From: Bacteroidales bacterium
Lineage (GTDB): Bacteria; Bacteroidota; Bacteroidia; Bacteroidales; FEN-979
Length of the DNA stretch: 55,108 bases
Assembly (NCBI GenBank): GCA_023231065.1
Contig: JALNWE010000015.1
Location: 1 to 55,108, forward strand
Direction of reading: 5' to 3'
The notes beneath the pieces are model-generated. The model was not told where the DNA came from and did no database searches. It saw only the letters and a list, made by a program, of their open reading frames with translations. Of this stretch, positions 33,675 through 43,800 are shown in pieces. Each line of letters begins with the position of its first letter. Positions within the stretch are counted from its first letter, which is position 1. A program made the translations under genes and the position numbers.

Positions 33675-33693
33675 CAGGTCAAAATTTAATTAT

Positions 33694-34974
33694 ATGAAAA
33701 AGCAGACGAAAATAATTATTGGAGTTGTAATAGCCCTGGCGATTGTCATCATTGCCATCTCCTTTATGTTCCCTACCGTTTTCACAGGATTAACTTCGGG
33801 AACATTTGGTAAAGCTGATAAATACCACAAAACCCAAATGACCGAAAAGGATATCATGCTCCGCAGCGAATTGGTTTCTGATACCGGTAAATTGAGAAGT
33901 ATGATACAGGGATTGATCTATTTTTCATTGTTCACTGAAGATGTCAGCAATAAAATTGATTCCTGCATTGATGCTTATAAAGCCCAGGGAATCTGCACCG
34001 ATCCTGACAAATGCGCATCCATGTCGGCATTGCAGGATTTTTCGGACTTCATAAAAAATAACAATAAAACGCTGAGGACCACGATCAGTATGCTCACAGG
34101 ATTTTATTTAAAGGATCAGTCGGACGAATCAGCTGATGTTGAAAAGAACCTGCGCGATTTTGGAACCTATGTGGTCAACCTGAATGAAAAAGATTCCATT
34201 CTCAACCAAGCGCTTCGCACCTTGGATAATTACCTGTTGACGACCAAAACCCTGAAAAACAAAAAAGAGGAGTTGGCCAATCTGAAATCTATCCGCGATC
34301 AGTTACTGATCAGTGGGATTCAGTTATCCGGGATGTTGCAGGATAAACCGCTTTGCGGTACGTTGTGTTCCTATGCTTTATCTTCCCAGTCACAAATGAA
34401 TGCATTGATGAAGCAGGAAGGTTTTGGAAAAGTCATTTTGGTGGGGGCACAGCAAAAACTTAATATGGCCAATAATCAGGGGAAACTTGAGAATGCGATT
34501 ATAAACAGCCAGATATCGTTCGGTTCAGCCTTACAGATTGGCGAAATTATAGAAGCCCAGAAACTTGGCATTGTTGTAGAATCGAAAGGAGCAGATCTGG
34601 GCGCAGCGCTTCAGGGACAACTACAGGTTATTATATATAACAGACCTGACCTGCAATTTGTAGTTGGAAACATAGCGGAACTTCAGAAAGTATTATCTTC
34701 CCAGCAGATGTCGGCCTTGTTATCAGGTCAGCAACAATTTGGAGCGATAAAAGGGGTCGCCATATTCTCGAATCAGGGGCTAAACCTTTATCAGTCAGCC
34801 TATAATCTCCAGAATGTTATGCAATCTCAGGAATTAAGTTCCATGATGAATGCCAACCAGCTGAATATAATTCTCTCCCAACAAAGTATCGGATCATTTG
34901 CATATTCTTCCAACTTCATTGGGATTCAGCAGGAGTTGAACAACATGGGATTGAATTTTAATGCTGCCCGGTAA
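33694..34974 (+). CDS. Membrane-anchored protein of unknown function in the sigma operon
   Basis: Protein of 426 aa with one N-terminal TM anchor (residues ~6-30, IIIGVVIALAIVIIAISFMF) and a ~390-residue periplasmic part. Residues ~50-230 look helical, with two Cys clusters (CIDAYKAQGICTDPDKC and CGTLC) that could form disulfides. The C-terminal third is rich in Gln, Asn, Ser and Leu with a loose repeating pattern (ELQKVLSSQQMSALLSGQQQ, NVMQSQELSSMMNANQLN). I do not recognise it. It starts 19 nt after the anti-sigma gene and ends at a terminator, so it belongs to the PrsW-sigma unit. It may be the sensor partner or the effector of that stress response. Confidence 0.75.
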   Translation: MKKQTKIIIGVVIALAIVIIAISFMFPTVFTGLTSGTFGKADKYHKTQMTEKDIMLRSELVSDTGKLRSMIQGLIYFSLFTEDVSNKIDSCIDAYKAQGICTDPDKCASMSALQDFSDFIKNNNKTLRTTISMLTGFYLKDQSDESADVEKNLRDFGTYVVNLNEKDSILNQALRTLDNYLLTTKTLKNKKEELANLKSIRDQLLISGIQLSGMLQDKPLCGTLCSYALSSQSQMNALMKQEGFGKVILVGAQQKLNMANNQGKLENAIINSQISFGSALQIGEIIEAQKLGIVVESKGADLGAALQGQLQVIIYNRPDLQFVVGNIAELQKVLSSQQMSALLSGQQQFGAIKGVAIFSNQGLNLYQSAYNLQNVMQSQELSSMMNANQLNIILSQQSIGSFAYSSNFIGIQQELNNMGLNFNAAR

Positions 34975-35021
34975 CATTTAAATAAGGAATGGCGTAATCG
35001 GGCATTTTGTGGTTAATGCTT

Positions 35022-35079
35022 AAAAAGGCAGTGGCTGACCCTGAAATAAAAATCAGGAAAAAGGTCACTGCTTTTTTTT
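35022..35079 (+). terminator. Terminator closing the PrsW/sigma operon
   Basis: GCAGTG near 35029 pairs with CACTGC near 35066 and is followed by eight T. An inner hairpin (CCTGA with TCAGG) lies in the loop. It separates the sigma operon from the peptidase-propeller gene downstream. Confidence 0.75.
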
Positions 35080-35129
35080 GTGTTGAAGATTTTGCTATAT
35101 TTCGGAGGCATTTCAAGAACCTTTTGCTC

Positions 35130-38090
35130 ATGATTAAATCGTTTTGGATGAGACCGAAAGCCAATAGACTTGTTAGTGTTTTTTTGTTTCTGGTTTTGCC
35201 GGTTCTTCTCAACGCTCAAAAGAAAATTTATTTACAAAAATATCAGACCGAAAATGTCCGTCTGGTATTCTTAGATAAAAACACCTCCTATCTGGTGCCG
35301 CATGCTGTGCGATCGTTTGAAAATGCGCTTGCATTTCATAAAGATTTCTGGGACTATGCAGCATCCGGAGAAACCAATATCCTGTTCAATGATTTCGCGG
35401 ATGTAGGTAATGGCGGAACGATGGTTATCCCATGGAATTTTCTGAATATCGGAATTTCACCCTTTGATTATACTTATGGGGTAGTCCCTTCCAACGAGCG
35501 GTTGCAATGGCTGATGAGCCATGAACTTACGCACCAGGTAATGTGTGATAAAGCCTCAAAAAGCGACCGTGTATTGCAGAAAATTTTCGGAGGAAGGGTA
35601 TCTCCGGATAACCGGGATCCGTTGTCCCTGGTATACAGTTATTTTACAACTCCGCGATGGTATTCCCCCCGCTGGTATCATGAGGGTATTGCCGTATTTA
35701 TGGAAACCTGGATGTCGGGCGGGATTGGCCGGGTGATGGGGGGCTACGATGAGATGGTATTCCGGACAATGGTCCGCGACAGTTCTTTTTTTTATAATGT
35801 GATCGGACTTGAGACAGAGGGAACAACGATCGATTTTCAGGTCGGGGTGAACTCATATCTTTACGGAACCCGGTTTGTCAGCTATCTTGCTTATCATTAT
35901 GGCATGGAAAAACTGAAAGAATTTTATTCCCGTACCGATACCAGCCGACGTTTTTATGCGAACCAGTTCAAGCAGGTTTATGGTATCCCAATCCAGCAGG
36001 AATGGGATAAATGGATCAAATGGGAACATGGGTTCCAGCAGGAAAACCTGGCAAAGATCAGGCATTACCCGGTAAACCAGTACCGGAAAATTGTGGATAG
36101 GCCTTTGGGATCAGTATCCCGGACTTATTGCGATAAAGCACGGGGAAAACTATACCTGGCCGTGAATTATCCCGGGAAACTGGCACATATTGCCAGTATT
36201 GATATATACAGCGGGGAAATGGCACAGATAGCGCCGGTGCCCAGTCCGAGTTTGTATTATGTCACCAGCCTTGCTTATGACGATTCTTCCAAAACCCTTT
36301 TTGCTTCGACCCATAATAATGATTGGCGGGGGCTTCAGTCTATTGATATCAACACCGGAAAAGTGAGGGAGCTGATCCGTTTTGATCGGGCAGGGAACCT
36401 GGTTTTTAACCAGAAGGATAAAGCTTTATACGGGATCCAAAGCATGAACGGACGTTCGATTTTAATCCGTATCCTTCCCCCTTATAAAGCCTGGAAGGAG
36501 CTCTATGTCCTCCCCTTTGGAAAAGATTTTTCTGACCTTGATATCTCTCCTGACGGAACGTTGATATCGGGTACGCTTTCAGATGTCCAGGGTAAGCAAA
36601 AACTGGTCCTGATGCGGATTTCCGACCTGTTGGCCGGGAAAATGGAAATCCGGTCCATCTATGAATTTGAAGATAATCCGGCCGCCAATTTCGTTTTTTC
36701 GCCAGACGGGAAATGTCTTTACGGAACTTCTTATTACACAGGTGTTTCTAATGTTTTTAGAATTTCATTGGAAACATTACAACCGCAGATTCTGACCAAT
36801 GCAACTTCCGGTTTTTTCAGGCCTTTGCCTCTTTCCAACGATTCGATGATGGTCCTTGATTATTCACATGAGGGCATGACGCCGGTCATGATGAAGATTG
36901 ATACACTCGCTGATGTCAATGCCATTGAATATCTTGGGCAGAAGATCTATAATAAATATCCCGAAGTTGAAAACTGGATGTTGCAGCCTCCTTCAAAGAT
37001 CAACCTTGATTCGCTGAAGGTTGTTGAAAAAAGGTACGTCGCAATCAAGGAGTTGAAATTAGCAAGCGCATACCCCATCATTCAGGGATATAAAGACTAT
37101 ATCGCAGTAGGATACCGGTTAAATTTTATGGATCCCATGGGATTAAATGCGCTTACCATAAAATGGTCTTTCTCGCCCAATCCATCCTTACCCCTGAAAC
37201 AAACTGTTCATCTGGGAATTGATTATTCAATATGGAACTGGACTTTTACGGCAAATTATAATTATGCCGACTTTTATGATATATTCGGTCCTACTAAATT
37301 TAGCAGGGCCGGATACTCACTTTCCGCCAGGTATTACAAACTATTTAACAGGTTTTCCCCTTCAAAAACAGATTTTTATGTCAAATTAACGGCCTATGGC
37401 GACCTTGAGACGCTGCCCTTTTACCAGAATGTAGCCTCTGATTACAGGAATCTCTATATGGCCACGATCAACTATCATAAAAGTTACCTGCGCAAATCCC
37501 TGGGCGCCATTGAACCGGAGCAAGGATACGACTGGAATGTATATGCTTACACGAGTTTTGCCCGTCAGACTTTTTATCCGCAGGTGATCAACAATTTTGA
37601 TGTTGGGTTTCTCCTTCCTTTGCGGAATAGTTCCCTTTGGTTCCGGACTTCGGCAGGCCAGAGTTTTGGAGAGTCGGGAAAAACGAATTCTTATTTTTAT
37701 TTTGGAGGGTTCGGCAACAACTGGATCGATTACCGGTCGGCGCAGCAATACCGCGAAATGTCCAGTTTCCCGGGTGTGAATATCGACGAGATATCGGCCC
37801 TGAATTATGGTAAGCTTAGCGCCGAGATAAATTTTCGTCCCATCCGCTTCCGTAAACTGGGTTTGTTGGGATTTTACTCTACCTATGCCCGGTTTACTGT
37901 GTTCGGGATGGGGCTTTTTACCAATATTGCCAACCGGCAGCCACAATTAAATTATTTCGCTTCCGGGGCACAGCTGGATATAGAACTTGTTTTATTCTCC
38001 CTCTTGAAATCGACCCTCTCCTTAGGATATTCCAGGGCTTATGGGCCGATGTTGCCTGCTGATCAATTTATGGTTTCACTGAAATTGTAA
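35130..38090 (+). CDS. Gluzincin peptidase - beta-propeller - outer-membrane barrel fusion
   Basis: Protein of about 986 aa. I reject an open-frame extension back to 35007 because it runs through the terminator; the ATG at 35130 (or 35148) gives a signal peptide ending ...LFLVLPVLLNAQ. Part 1 (residues ~30-320): zinc peptidase with HELTH (codons 35520-35534) and the downstream Glu in WYHEGIAVF, the gluzincin pattern of 'peptidase MA-like' proteins. Part 2 (~330-640): beta-propeller repeats of the TolB/PD40 kind (LDISPDGTLISG, FVFSPDGKCLYG). Part 3 (~680-986): strands with alternating aromatic residues ending in FMVSLKL, as in outer-membrane barrels. I infer an outer-membrane-tethered peptidase. 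Substrate unknown. Confidence 0.78.
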   Translation: MIKSFWMRPKANRLVSVFLFLVLPVLLNAQKKIYLQKYQTENVRLVFLDKNTSYLVPHAVRSFENALAFHKDFWDYAASGETNILFNDFADVGNGGTMVIPWNFLNIGISPFDYTYGVVPSNERLQWLMSHELTHQVMCDKASKSDRVLQKIFGGRVSPDNRDPLSLVYSYFTTPRWYSPRWYHEGIAVFMETWMSGGIGRVMGGYDEMVFRTMVRDSSFFYNVIGLETEGTTIDFQVGVNSYLYGTRFVSYLAYHYGMEKLKEFYSRTDTSRRFYANQFKQVYGIPIQQEWDKWIKWEHGFQQENLAKIRHYPVNQYRKIVDRPLGSVSRTYCDKARGKLYLAVNYPGKLAHIASIDIYSGEMAQIAPVPSPSLYYVTSLAYDDSSKTLFASTHNNDWRGLQSIDINTGKVRELIRFDRAGNLVFNQKDKALYGIQSMNGRSILIRILPPYKAWKELYVLPFGKDFSDLDISPDGTLISGTLSDVQGKQKLVLMRISDLLAGKMEIRSIYEFEDNPAANFVFSPDGKCLYGTSYYTGVSNVFRISLETLQPQILTNATSGFFRPLPLSNDSMMVLDYSHEGMTPVMMKIDTLADVNAIEYLGQKIYNKYPEVENWMLQPPSKINLDSLKVVEKRYVAIKELKLASAYPIIQGYKDYIAVGYRLNFMDPMGLNALTIKWSFSPNPSLPLKQTVHLGIDYSIWNWTFTANYNYADFYDIFGPTKFSRAGYSLSARYYKLFNRFSPSKTDFYVKLTAYGDLETLPFYQNVASDYRNLYMATINYHKSYLRKSLGAIEPEQGYDWNVYAYTSFARQTFYPQVINNFDVGFLLPLRNSSLWFRTSAGQSFGESGKTNSYFYFGGFGNNWIDYRSAQQYREMSSFPGVNIDEISALNYGKLSAEINFRPIRFRKLGLLGFYSTYARFTVFGMGLFTNIANRQPQLNYFASGAQLDIELVLFSLLKSTLSLGYSRAYGPMLPADQFMVSLKL

Positions 38091-38109
38091 TTTTTATGAT
38101 TTATTTAAT

Positions 38110-38141
38110 TTTGATGAAAATAATGAGCAATACTATATTTG
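38110..38141 (+). promoter_or_regulatory. Promoter of the small barrel protein
   Basis: TTTG (38110-38113), 20 nt, then TATATTTG (38134-38141): a full -33/-7 match. The start codon at 38181 lies about 35 nt after the predicted transcription start. Confidence 0.65.
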
Positions 38142-38180
38142 AAACAACTTTTTAAACAAATGTTTAATAAAAACAAGCCC

Positions 38181-38786
38181 ATGAAAACAAAACTTACCAT
38201 TCTCATGTTGATCAGTTTCGCTATCATCATCAACACAACCAGCGCTCAGGATAAACCGGAAAGCAAAAACGAAATCCGGTTAGGTTATGGTGTCCTTACA
38301 GCTCCTGAAATGGCCAATTCATTAATGTCGGTTTGGCCTGCCATCGGGATGAATATTTTCAAGGATACGATTACCGATTACCGGTGTTCCTTTTATGGCG
38401 CTCCCGATTTTGAATATCACAGGCATCTGGCACGCTGGGTGGCAATTGGTGTTTCTATGAGTGTAAACCCGATCAGTACTATTATAAAGGGGAAGTCCGG
38501 TATGGAATTCTCATACAACTATTACTTGCTTACGTTGATGCCAAGAGTTGATTTCTACTACCTGAAAAAAGGAATTTTTTCGATGTATTCTGGCGTTCAG
38601 GTTGGCGCTTCGTACATTTTCTGGCAGGATCGCAATGGTGGATCCCATACCAATGATTCTGGCTTTTCGGCTGCTTTTCATATTAATGCATTTGGAATCC
38701 GGGTTGGTAAAGATATCGGCGCCTTTATGGAATGGGGATACGGTTTCAGGGGTGTTGTTAATTTCGGGGTTTCCGGCAAATTTTAA
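38181..38786 (+). CDS. Small outer-membrane beta-barrel protein
   Basis: Protein of 201 aa. The ATG at 38181 begins a signal peptide (MKTKLTILMLISFAIIINTTSAQ). The mature chain shows alternating hydrophobic/aromatic strands (SGMEFSYNYYLLTLMPRVDF, FSMYSGVQVGASYIFW, DIGAFMEWGYGFRGVVNFGV) and ends in Phe (VSGKF). This is typical of 8-stranded outer-membrane barrels of the OmpA/OprF-like or 'outer membrane beta-barrel domain' type. No ligand or partner can be named. It has its own good promoter, so it is not simply part of the upstream peptidase gene's transcript. Confidence 0.78.
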   Translation: MKTKLTILMLISFAIIINTTSAQDKPESKNEIRLGYGVLTAPEMANSLMSVWPAIGMNIFKDTITDYRCSFYGAPDFEYHRHLARWVAIGVSMSVNPISTIIKGKSGMEFSYNYYLLTLMPRVDFYYLKKGIFSMYSGVQVGASYIFWQDRNGGSHTNDSGFSAAFHINAFGIRVGKDIGAFMEWGYGFRGVVNFGVSGKF

Positions 38787-38797
38787 TATATGATCTT

Positions 38798-39748
38798 TTG
38801 AGCGAATTCGGTTTTTGTGATGCCTTAAGAACGGGTTCACTGAAGGAAATCAGGAAATTTCCAAAGGCCGACCTTCATAATCATATCCTCATGGGAGGAC
38901 GAAGATCGGCTTTTAACAAATTTTCCGGGGGAAAAATCATTCCGTTTCATTCGGTTAAAGGCGACATACAGGAGCTGGATCAATGGATTGCCCTTGTTTA
39001 CCGGCCTTTTCTGCTCCAAAATCCCGATCGTTTTCAAATGGCCCTTGAGGCCGCTTTCAGACAGGCAAAATCCGATGGCGTTACCGAACTGGAAGCAAGC
39101 ATCGATAGCTGCTATGGGGCAACATTTCATATTTCTCCTGAAAAGGTCATCGGGGCCTTGCAAAAGGCACATACCAGCATAGCTTCGGAAATTAATTTCC
39201 GCCCCGAACTTGGCCTGTTACGTAGCCGGTCTGTTCGCTCATTAATGGCGTTGCTGGGACCTTATTTTCATTTTAATTATTTCAAAACTATTGATCTTTA
39301 TGATGATGAAATGGCCCAGCCTATCCGGAATTTCCGCGAGATCTACCGGTATGCAAAAAGTGCAGGGTTAAGATGCAAAGCCCATGTGGGTGAATTTGGC
39401 GATGCGGATTCCGTAAAGGAAGCCGTGATGGAACTTGAGCTTGATGAAGTCCAGCACGGGATTGCAGCAGCGGGATCGACCCGCGTGATGCAATGGCTGG
39501 CCGACCATAAAATCGTTTTGAACATTTGCCCGGCAAGTAATGTGCGGCTAAAAAGAGTTAAATCCTATAAAACCCACCCGATCCGGATCTTGTTTGACCA
39601 TGGTGTAAAAGTAACAATCAACACGGATGATGTTCTGATTTTCAATAAAGGGATCTCGGAACAATTTTTACAATTATACCAATCAGGCTTGTTCACTGCC
39701 AATGAACTGGATATTATCCGTCAAAACGGGATCGAAAAATTACATTAA
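38798..39748 (+). CDS. Adenosine-deaminase-like metal-dependent hydrolase
   Basis: Protein of 316 aa of the adenosine/adenine deaminase group of amidohydrolases. Motifs: FPKADLHNHILMGG (HxH metal site, residues ~22-35), LRCKAHVGEFGDA (metal His and catalytic Glu near 198), LDEVQHGIAAAG (His near 218) and VTINTDDVLIFN (Asp near 275). No ATG is available before the HxH motif. The TTG at 38798, 11 nt after the preceding stop, is the most reasonable start, since a later ATG would remove the metal site. The substrate may be adenosine, a modified nucleoside or something else. The N-terminus is somewhat short for adenosine deaminase. Confidence 0.82.
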   Translation: MSEFGFCDALRTGSLKEIRKFPKADLHNHILMGGRRSAFNKFSGGKIIPFHSVKGDIQELDQWIALVYRPFLLQNPDRFQMALEAAFRQAKSDGVTELEASIDSCYGATFHISPEKVIGALQKAHTSIASEINFRPELGLLRSRSVRSLMALLGPYFHFNYFKTIDLYDDEMAQPIRNFREIYRYAKSAGLRCKAHVGEFGDADSVKEAVMELELDEVQHGIAAAGSTRVMQWLADHKIVLNICPASNVRLKRVKSYKTHPIRILFDHGVKVTINTDDVLIFNKGISEQFLQLYQSGLFTANELDIIRQNGIEKLH

Positions 39749-39757
39749 TCTTATAAC

Positions 39758-39765
39758 TATGTTTG
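39758..39765 (+). promoter_or_regulatory. Putative -7 box of the RND efflux operon
   Basis: TATGTTTG matches TAnnTTTG and ends 14 nt before the adaptor ATG at 39780. No -33 element was seen. Confidence 0.4.
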
Positions 39766-39779
39766 TTTGAAAATCATTT

Positions 39780-40835
39780 ATGAAGCGCACCCTGATCTTT
39801 TCCGGTATTTTAATTGTCCTGGTCGTACTGGTACTTTTAAAAATATTCTCCGACAAGGAGAAAAAGCAGCATGAAAAATCGACCGGAAAGGATCCGGTCA
39901 TCCCGGTAGAGATCTTTGTGGCGAAAGACACCACGGTTGAATACCAGTTTACGACAGTCGGTACTATCCGGGCCAATGAAAGCGTTGCTATTGTAAGTGA
40001 GATCAACCGTAAAATAATCCATATTTTCCTGAAAGAAGGCTCCTTTGTTGCAAAAGGACAATTACTCTTCAAGCTGGATGATGCCGATATTGTTGCCCGT
40101 ATCAATAAACTAAAAGTGGAACAACAGCTGGCTTCTGAGAGTGAGGCCCGTGAAAAGGCGCTCCTGGCAAAGGGAGGCATCAGCCGTGAGCGGTTTGACA
40201 TCGTGTCGAACAACCTGAACAAGTTGAACGCGGAAATTGCCGTTCTGGAAGTTGACCTGGGAAAAACCGAAATACGAGCTCCTTTTGCAGGGAAAATTGG
40301 TTTGAGAAATGTCAGTGAAGGCGCTATGGTCAATCCGGAAGTGGTACTTGCCATGCTGCATGATATAAGCCAGGTGAAGATCGATTTTGCCATCCCTGAA
40401 CGGTATGCCAATGATCTCCGGGCTGGCGCCAGGGTTACTTTTACCACCGATTATTCCACGGAAATTTTCAATTCAGTGGTTGAAGCAGTCGAACCAGCCG
40501 TGGATTTCAACACCCGGACAATCCTGTTACGCTCTGTGGCCGATAACCGGCAAGGAAAGCTTGTTGCCGGATCTTCAGTCAAGGTGAACCTTGATATCCG
40601 GGCTTTTGATAAAAGTCTGTTCATCCCTACTTCTGCATTGATACCTTCCATCAAAGGATATACTGTTTTTCTTATAAAATCGGGAAAAGCTGTTTCCCAG
40701 GTGGTCAAGACAGGCATAAGGAACAAGTCTTCCATTCAGGTACTCGAGGGATTGGCCCTGGGAGATACCCTTGTCACTACCAATCTTTTGCGGGTAAAGA
40801 AGGATGTACCACTGAAAATTATAAACGCACCTTAG
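39780..40835 (+). CDS. RND efflux periplasmic adaptor (MFP)
   Basis: Membrane fusion protein of 351 aa that links the inner-membrane RND pump to the outer-membrane channel. N-terminal TM/signal anchor (LIFSGILIVLVVLVLLKIF) without lipobox. It shows a lipoyl-like half motif (VAIVSEINRKIIHIFLKEGS, FVAKGQLLFKLDDADI), a helical hairpin (~95-145), the second lipoyl half (TEIRAPFAGKIGLRNVSEGA) and beta-barrel and proximal domains (IPERYANDLRAGARVTFTTD). The RND pump gene begins 1 nt after its stop. Confidence 0.93.
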   Translation: MKRTLIFSGILIVLVVLVLLKIFSDKEKKQHEKSTGKDPVIPVEIFVAKDTTVEYQFTTVGTIRANESVAIVSEINRKIIHIFLKEGSFVAKGQLLFKLDDADIVARINKLKVEQQLASESEAREKALLAKGGISRERFDIVSNNLNKLNAEIAVLEVDLGKTEIRAPFAGKIGLRNVSEGAMVNPEVVLAMLHDISQVKIDFAIPERYANDLRAGARVTFTTDYSTEIFNSVVEAVEPAVDFNTRTILLRSVADNRQGKLVAGSSVKVNLDIRAFDKSLFIPTSALIPSIKGYTVFLIKSGKAVSQVVKTGIRNKSSIQVLEGLALGDTLVTTNLLRVKKDVPLKIINAP

Positions 40836-40836
40836 G

Positions 40837-43800
40837 ATGAGCCTTTCGTCAGTAAGCATAAAACGTCCTGTCCTGGCCATTGTAATGACCCTGCTTATCC
40901 TCATTTTTGGCGTGGTTGGTTTTTATAAGCTGGGTATCCGCGAATATCCTGAAATGGATCCCCCTATTGTTACCGTTACCACCAATTATACAGGCGCTAA
41001 TGCTGAAATTATTCAGGCTCAGATTACTGATCCGCTTGAAAATGCCATCAATGGTATTGAAGGTATCCGGGTATTATCCTCGGTTTCCAATGACAATACC
41101 AGCCAGATTACCGTTGAATTTAACCTGGGGAAAGAGATGGAATCGGCGGCAAACGATGTCCGCGACCGGGTTTCGAAAACCATTAAATATCTTCCTAAGG
41201 ACGTGGACCCTCCCATTGTGGAAAAGATCAGCGCCAATGCCAATGCTATCATCTTCATGATCGTAAGGAGCTATCATAGGAATATCATGGAGGTAAATGA
41301 TTTGGTGGACAATACCATCAAGGACCGTTTGCAGACAATCCCGGGAGTTGGGGATATCAAACTTTTTGGTTCAAAAAAATATTCCATGCGGTTGTGGATC
41401 GATCCTTATAAAATGGCATCGAACGCAATTACTTCCCGCGATATTGAAAATGCAGTCAGCCGCGAGAACATTGAACTTCCGGCAGGCAGGATAGAAGGGG
41501 ACCTGACGGAGATGACCATTCGTACCCTTGGTTTACTCCAAACCCCCCAGCAATTCAATGACATCATCCTTAAACAAGAACATGGGAATATTGTACGGTT
41601 ATCGGATATAGGTACGGCTGAATTATATCCACAAAACGACCGGGAAACGGTCAAAATGGACCTTCTCCCGGTCATTATTATCGGTGTTGTCCCCCAGACC
41701 GGCGCCAACAATGTGGCCATTGCCGACGAGTTCTACAGGAGGATGGACCAACTGAAAAATGAGATCCCGTCCGATTACGAGGTCAGTATTGGTTATGATT
41801 TTACGAAGTTTGAACGGAATGCGGTAAAGGAAGTCCAGCAAACGATCCTTGTTTCGCTTCTCCTGGTGATCCTTATCATTTTCTTTTTCCTGCGCGACTG
41901 GCGGTCAACCCTGATCCCGGTGGTGGCGATCCCGGTATCGATTATTGGCGTTTTTGTAATCATGGCGCTGATCGGGCTTTCCATTAATGTTCTTTCCCTG
42001 CTTGCTATTGTCCTGTCGATTGGGCTGGTATGTGACGATGCCATCGTGGTATTGGAGAATATCTATACCAAGATCGATCTTGGTATTCATCCCATTGAAG
42101 CTGCTCAACGGGGGATGAAAGAGATCTATTTTGCTGTTGTTTCAACTACCATTACCCTGGCTGCTGTCTTTATGCCCATCATGTTTTTAAAAGGGTTGAT
42201 TGGACGGCTTTTTAACGAGTTTGCCATTGTAATTTCCGGGGCTGTTCTGATCTCTGCCTTCGTGGCATTGACCCTTTCGCCCATGATGTGCTCAAGGATT
42301 TTAAAAGATCAACGGCGCCTGAACTCCAATTGGCTGGTGCTTAGGACAGAGCCTTTTTTTCTCTGGTTAAACCGTGGATACCGGTATTCCCTGAAAGGAT
42401 TTATGAACCATCGTTGGCTGGTTTTTCCGGTTTTTGTCATTGTAACCGGGTTAATCGTTGTTCTATTCCGTTCGCTGCACGCTGAACTGGCTCCGTTTGA
42501 GGATCGGTCCAACATCCGAATCCCAGCGCTGGCCCCGGAAGGATCAACATACGAGTTCACAGAAAAATATATTGATCAGGTTGACCGCTATATTGCCGAT
42601 TCCATTCCTGAAGCGTCCGTTTTCTTTTCCTGGATCAGTCCCAGCATGGGTACCATTGAAACGCCCAATAAAGCACAGGAAATTATCTATCTTACCGACC
42701 CTTCGGAACGGAAACGCAGTCAGCATGAAATTTTCCATAAAATATCGGGTGATTTACAAAGTTTTACGGGCATCCGTACGTTCCCTTTTGAACCTCCGAC
42801 CATTGGCGACCGTTTTTCGGGGCAACCCTTGCAATACGTCATTCTTGCTCCTTCTTTACAAGCTTTGGAAAAGGTATTACCGGCATTTCTGGAAGAAGCC
42901 AAAAAAGTTAAAATACTTCAGTTTGTCGATGCTAATTTCAAGGTGAACAAGCCAGAACTCCGTATCAGGATCAACCGTGAAAAGGCGTCCCAACTGGGGG
43001 TCTCGGCTGAAGAAATTGCCCGGACATTGCAGTTGGCCCTGAGTGGACAGCGATATGGTTATTTTATCATGAATGGTAAGCAATACGAAATCATCGGGCA
43101 GGTAATGCGGGATGACCGGGACCGGCCTGATGCGCTGAACGCTTTGTATGTCCGTAATAACCAGGGCCAATCTATTCTGGTTGACAATGTTATCTCTGTC
43201 GAAGAAAGCATTAACCCGGCATCCATCTTTTCCTTCAACCGGTATATTTCGGCAACAGTTTCGGCTGGTTTAGCCCAGGGAGCTACCCTCGGCGATGGTA
43301 TTGAGGCATTGGATAATATTTCGAAAAAAGCGCTGCCACCGGAATTTTCAACCGCTTTGGCAGGCCAGTCACGCGATTTCAGGGAAAGTTCTTCCAGCCT
43401 GACTTTCGTATTCATTTTAGCCATCGTCCTTATCTTTTTAATCCTGGCTGCCCAGTTCGAGAGTTTCATCGATCCACTGATCATTTTGTTCACTATTCCC
43501 CTGGCTGTAGCAGGAGGACTCTTTTCCCTCTGGTATTTTGACCAGACCCTCAATATTTTCAGTGAGATAGGAATGATCATGCTTATCGGGTTGGTTACCA
43601 AAAACGGGATACTTATCGTGGAATTTGCCAATCAACGGAAAAATAGCGGCATCGATAAAATAGAGGCAGTGCAACGCGCAGCTATATCGAGATTCCGGCC
43701 TATCCTGATGACCTCCTCTGCCATGATACTCGGTATCCTTCCCATCGCCCTGAATTTAGGGGCTTCGGCCGAAAGCCGGCAATCGCTCGGAATAGCGGTA

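Noticed and set aside
35007..35129. N-terminal extension of the peptidase-propeller protein
   Set aside because: It would be translated through a terminator hairpin and T-tract and lacks a signal peptide at its start; the signal peptide begins after 35130.
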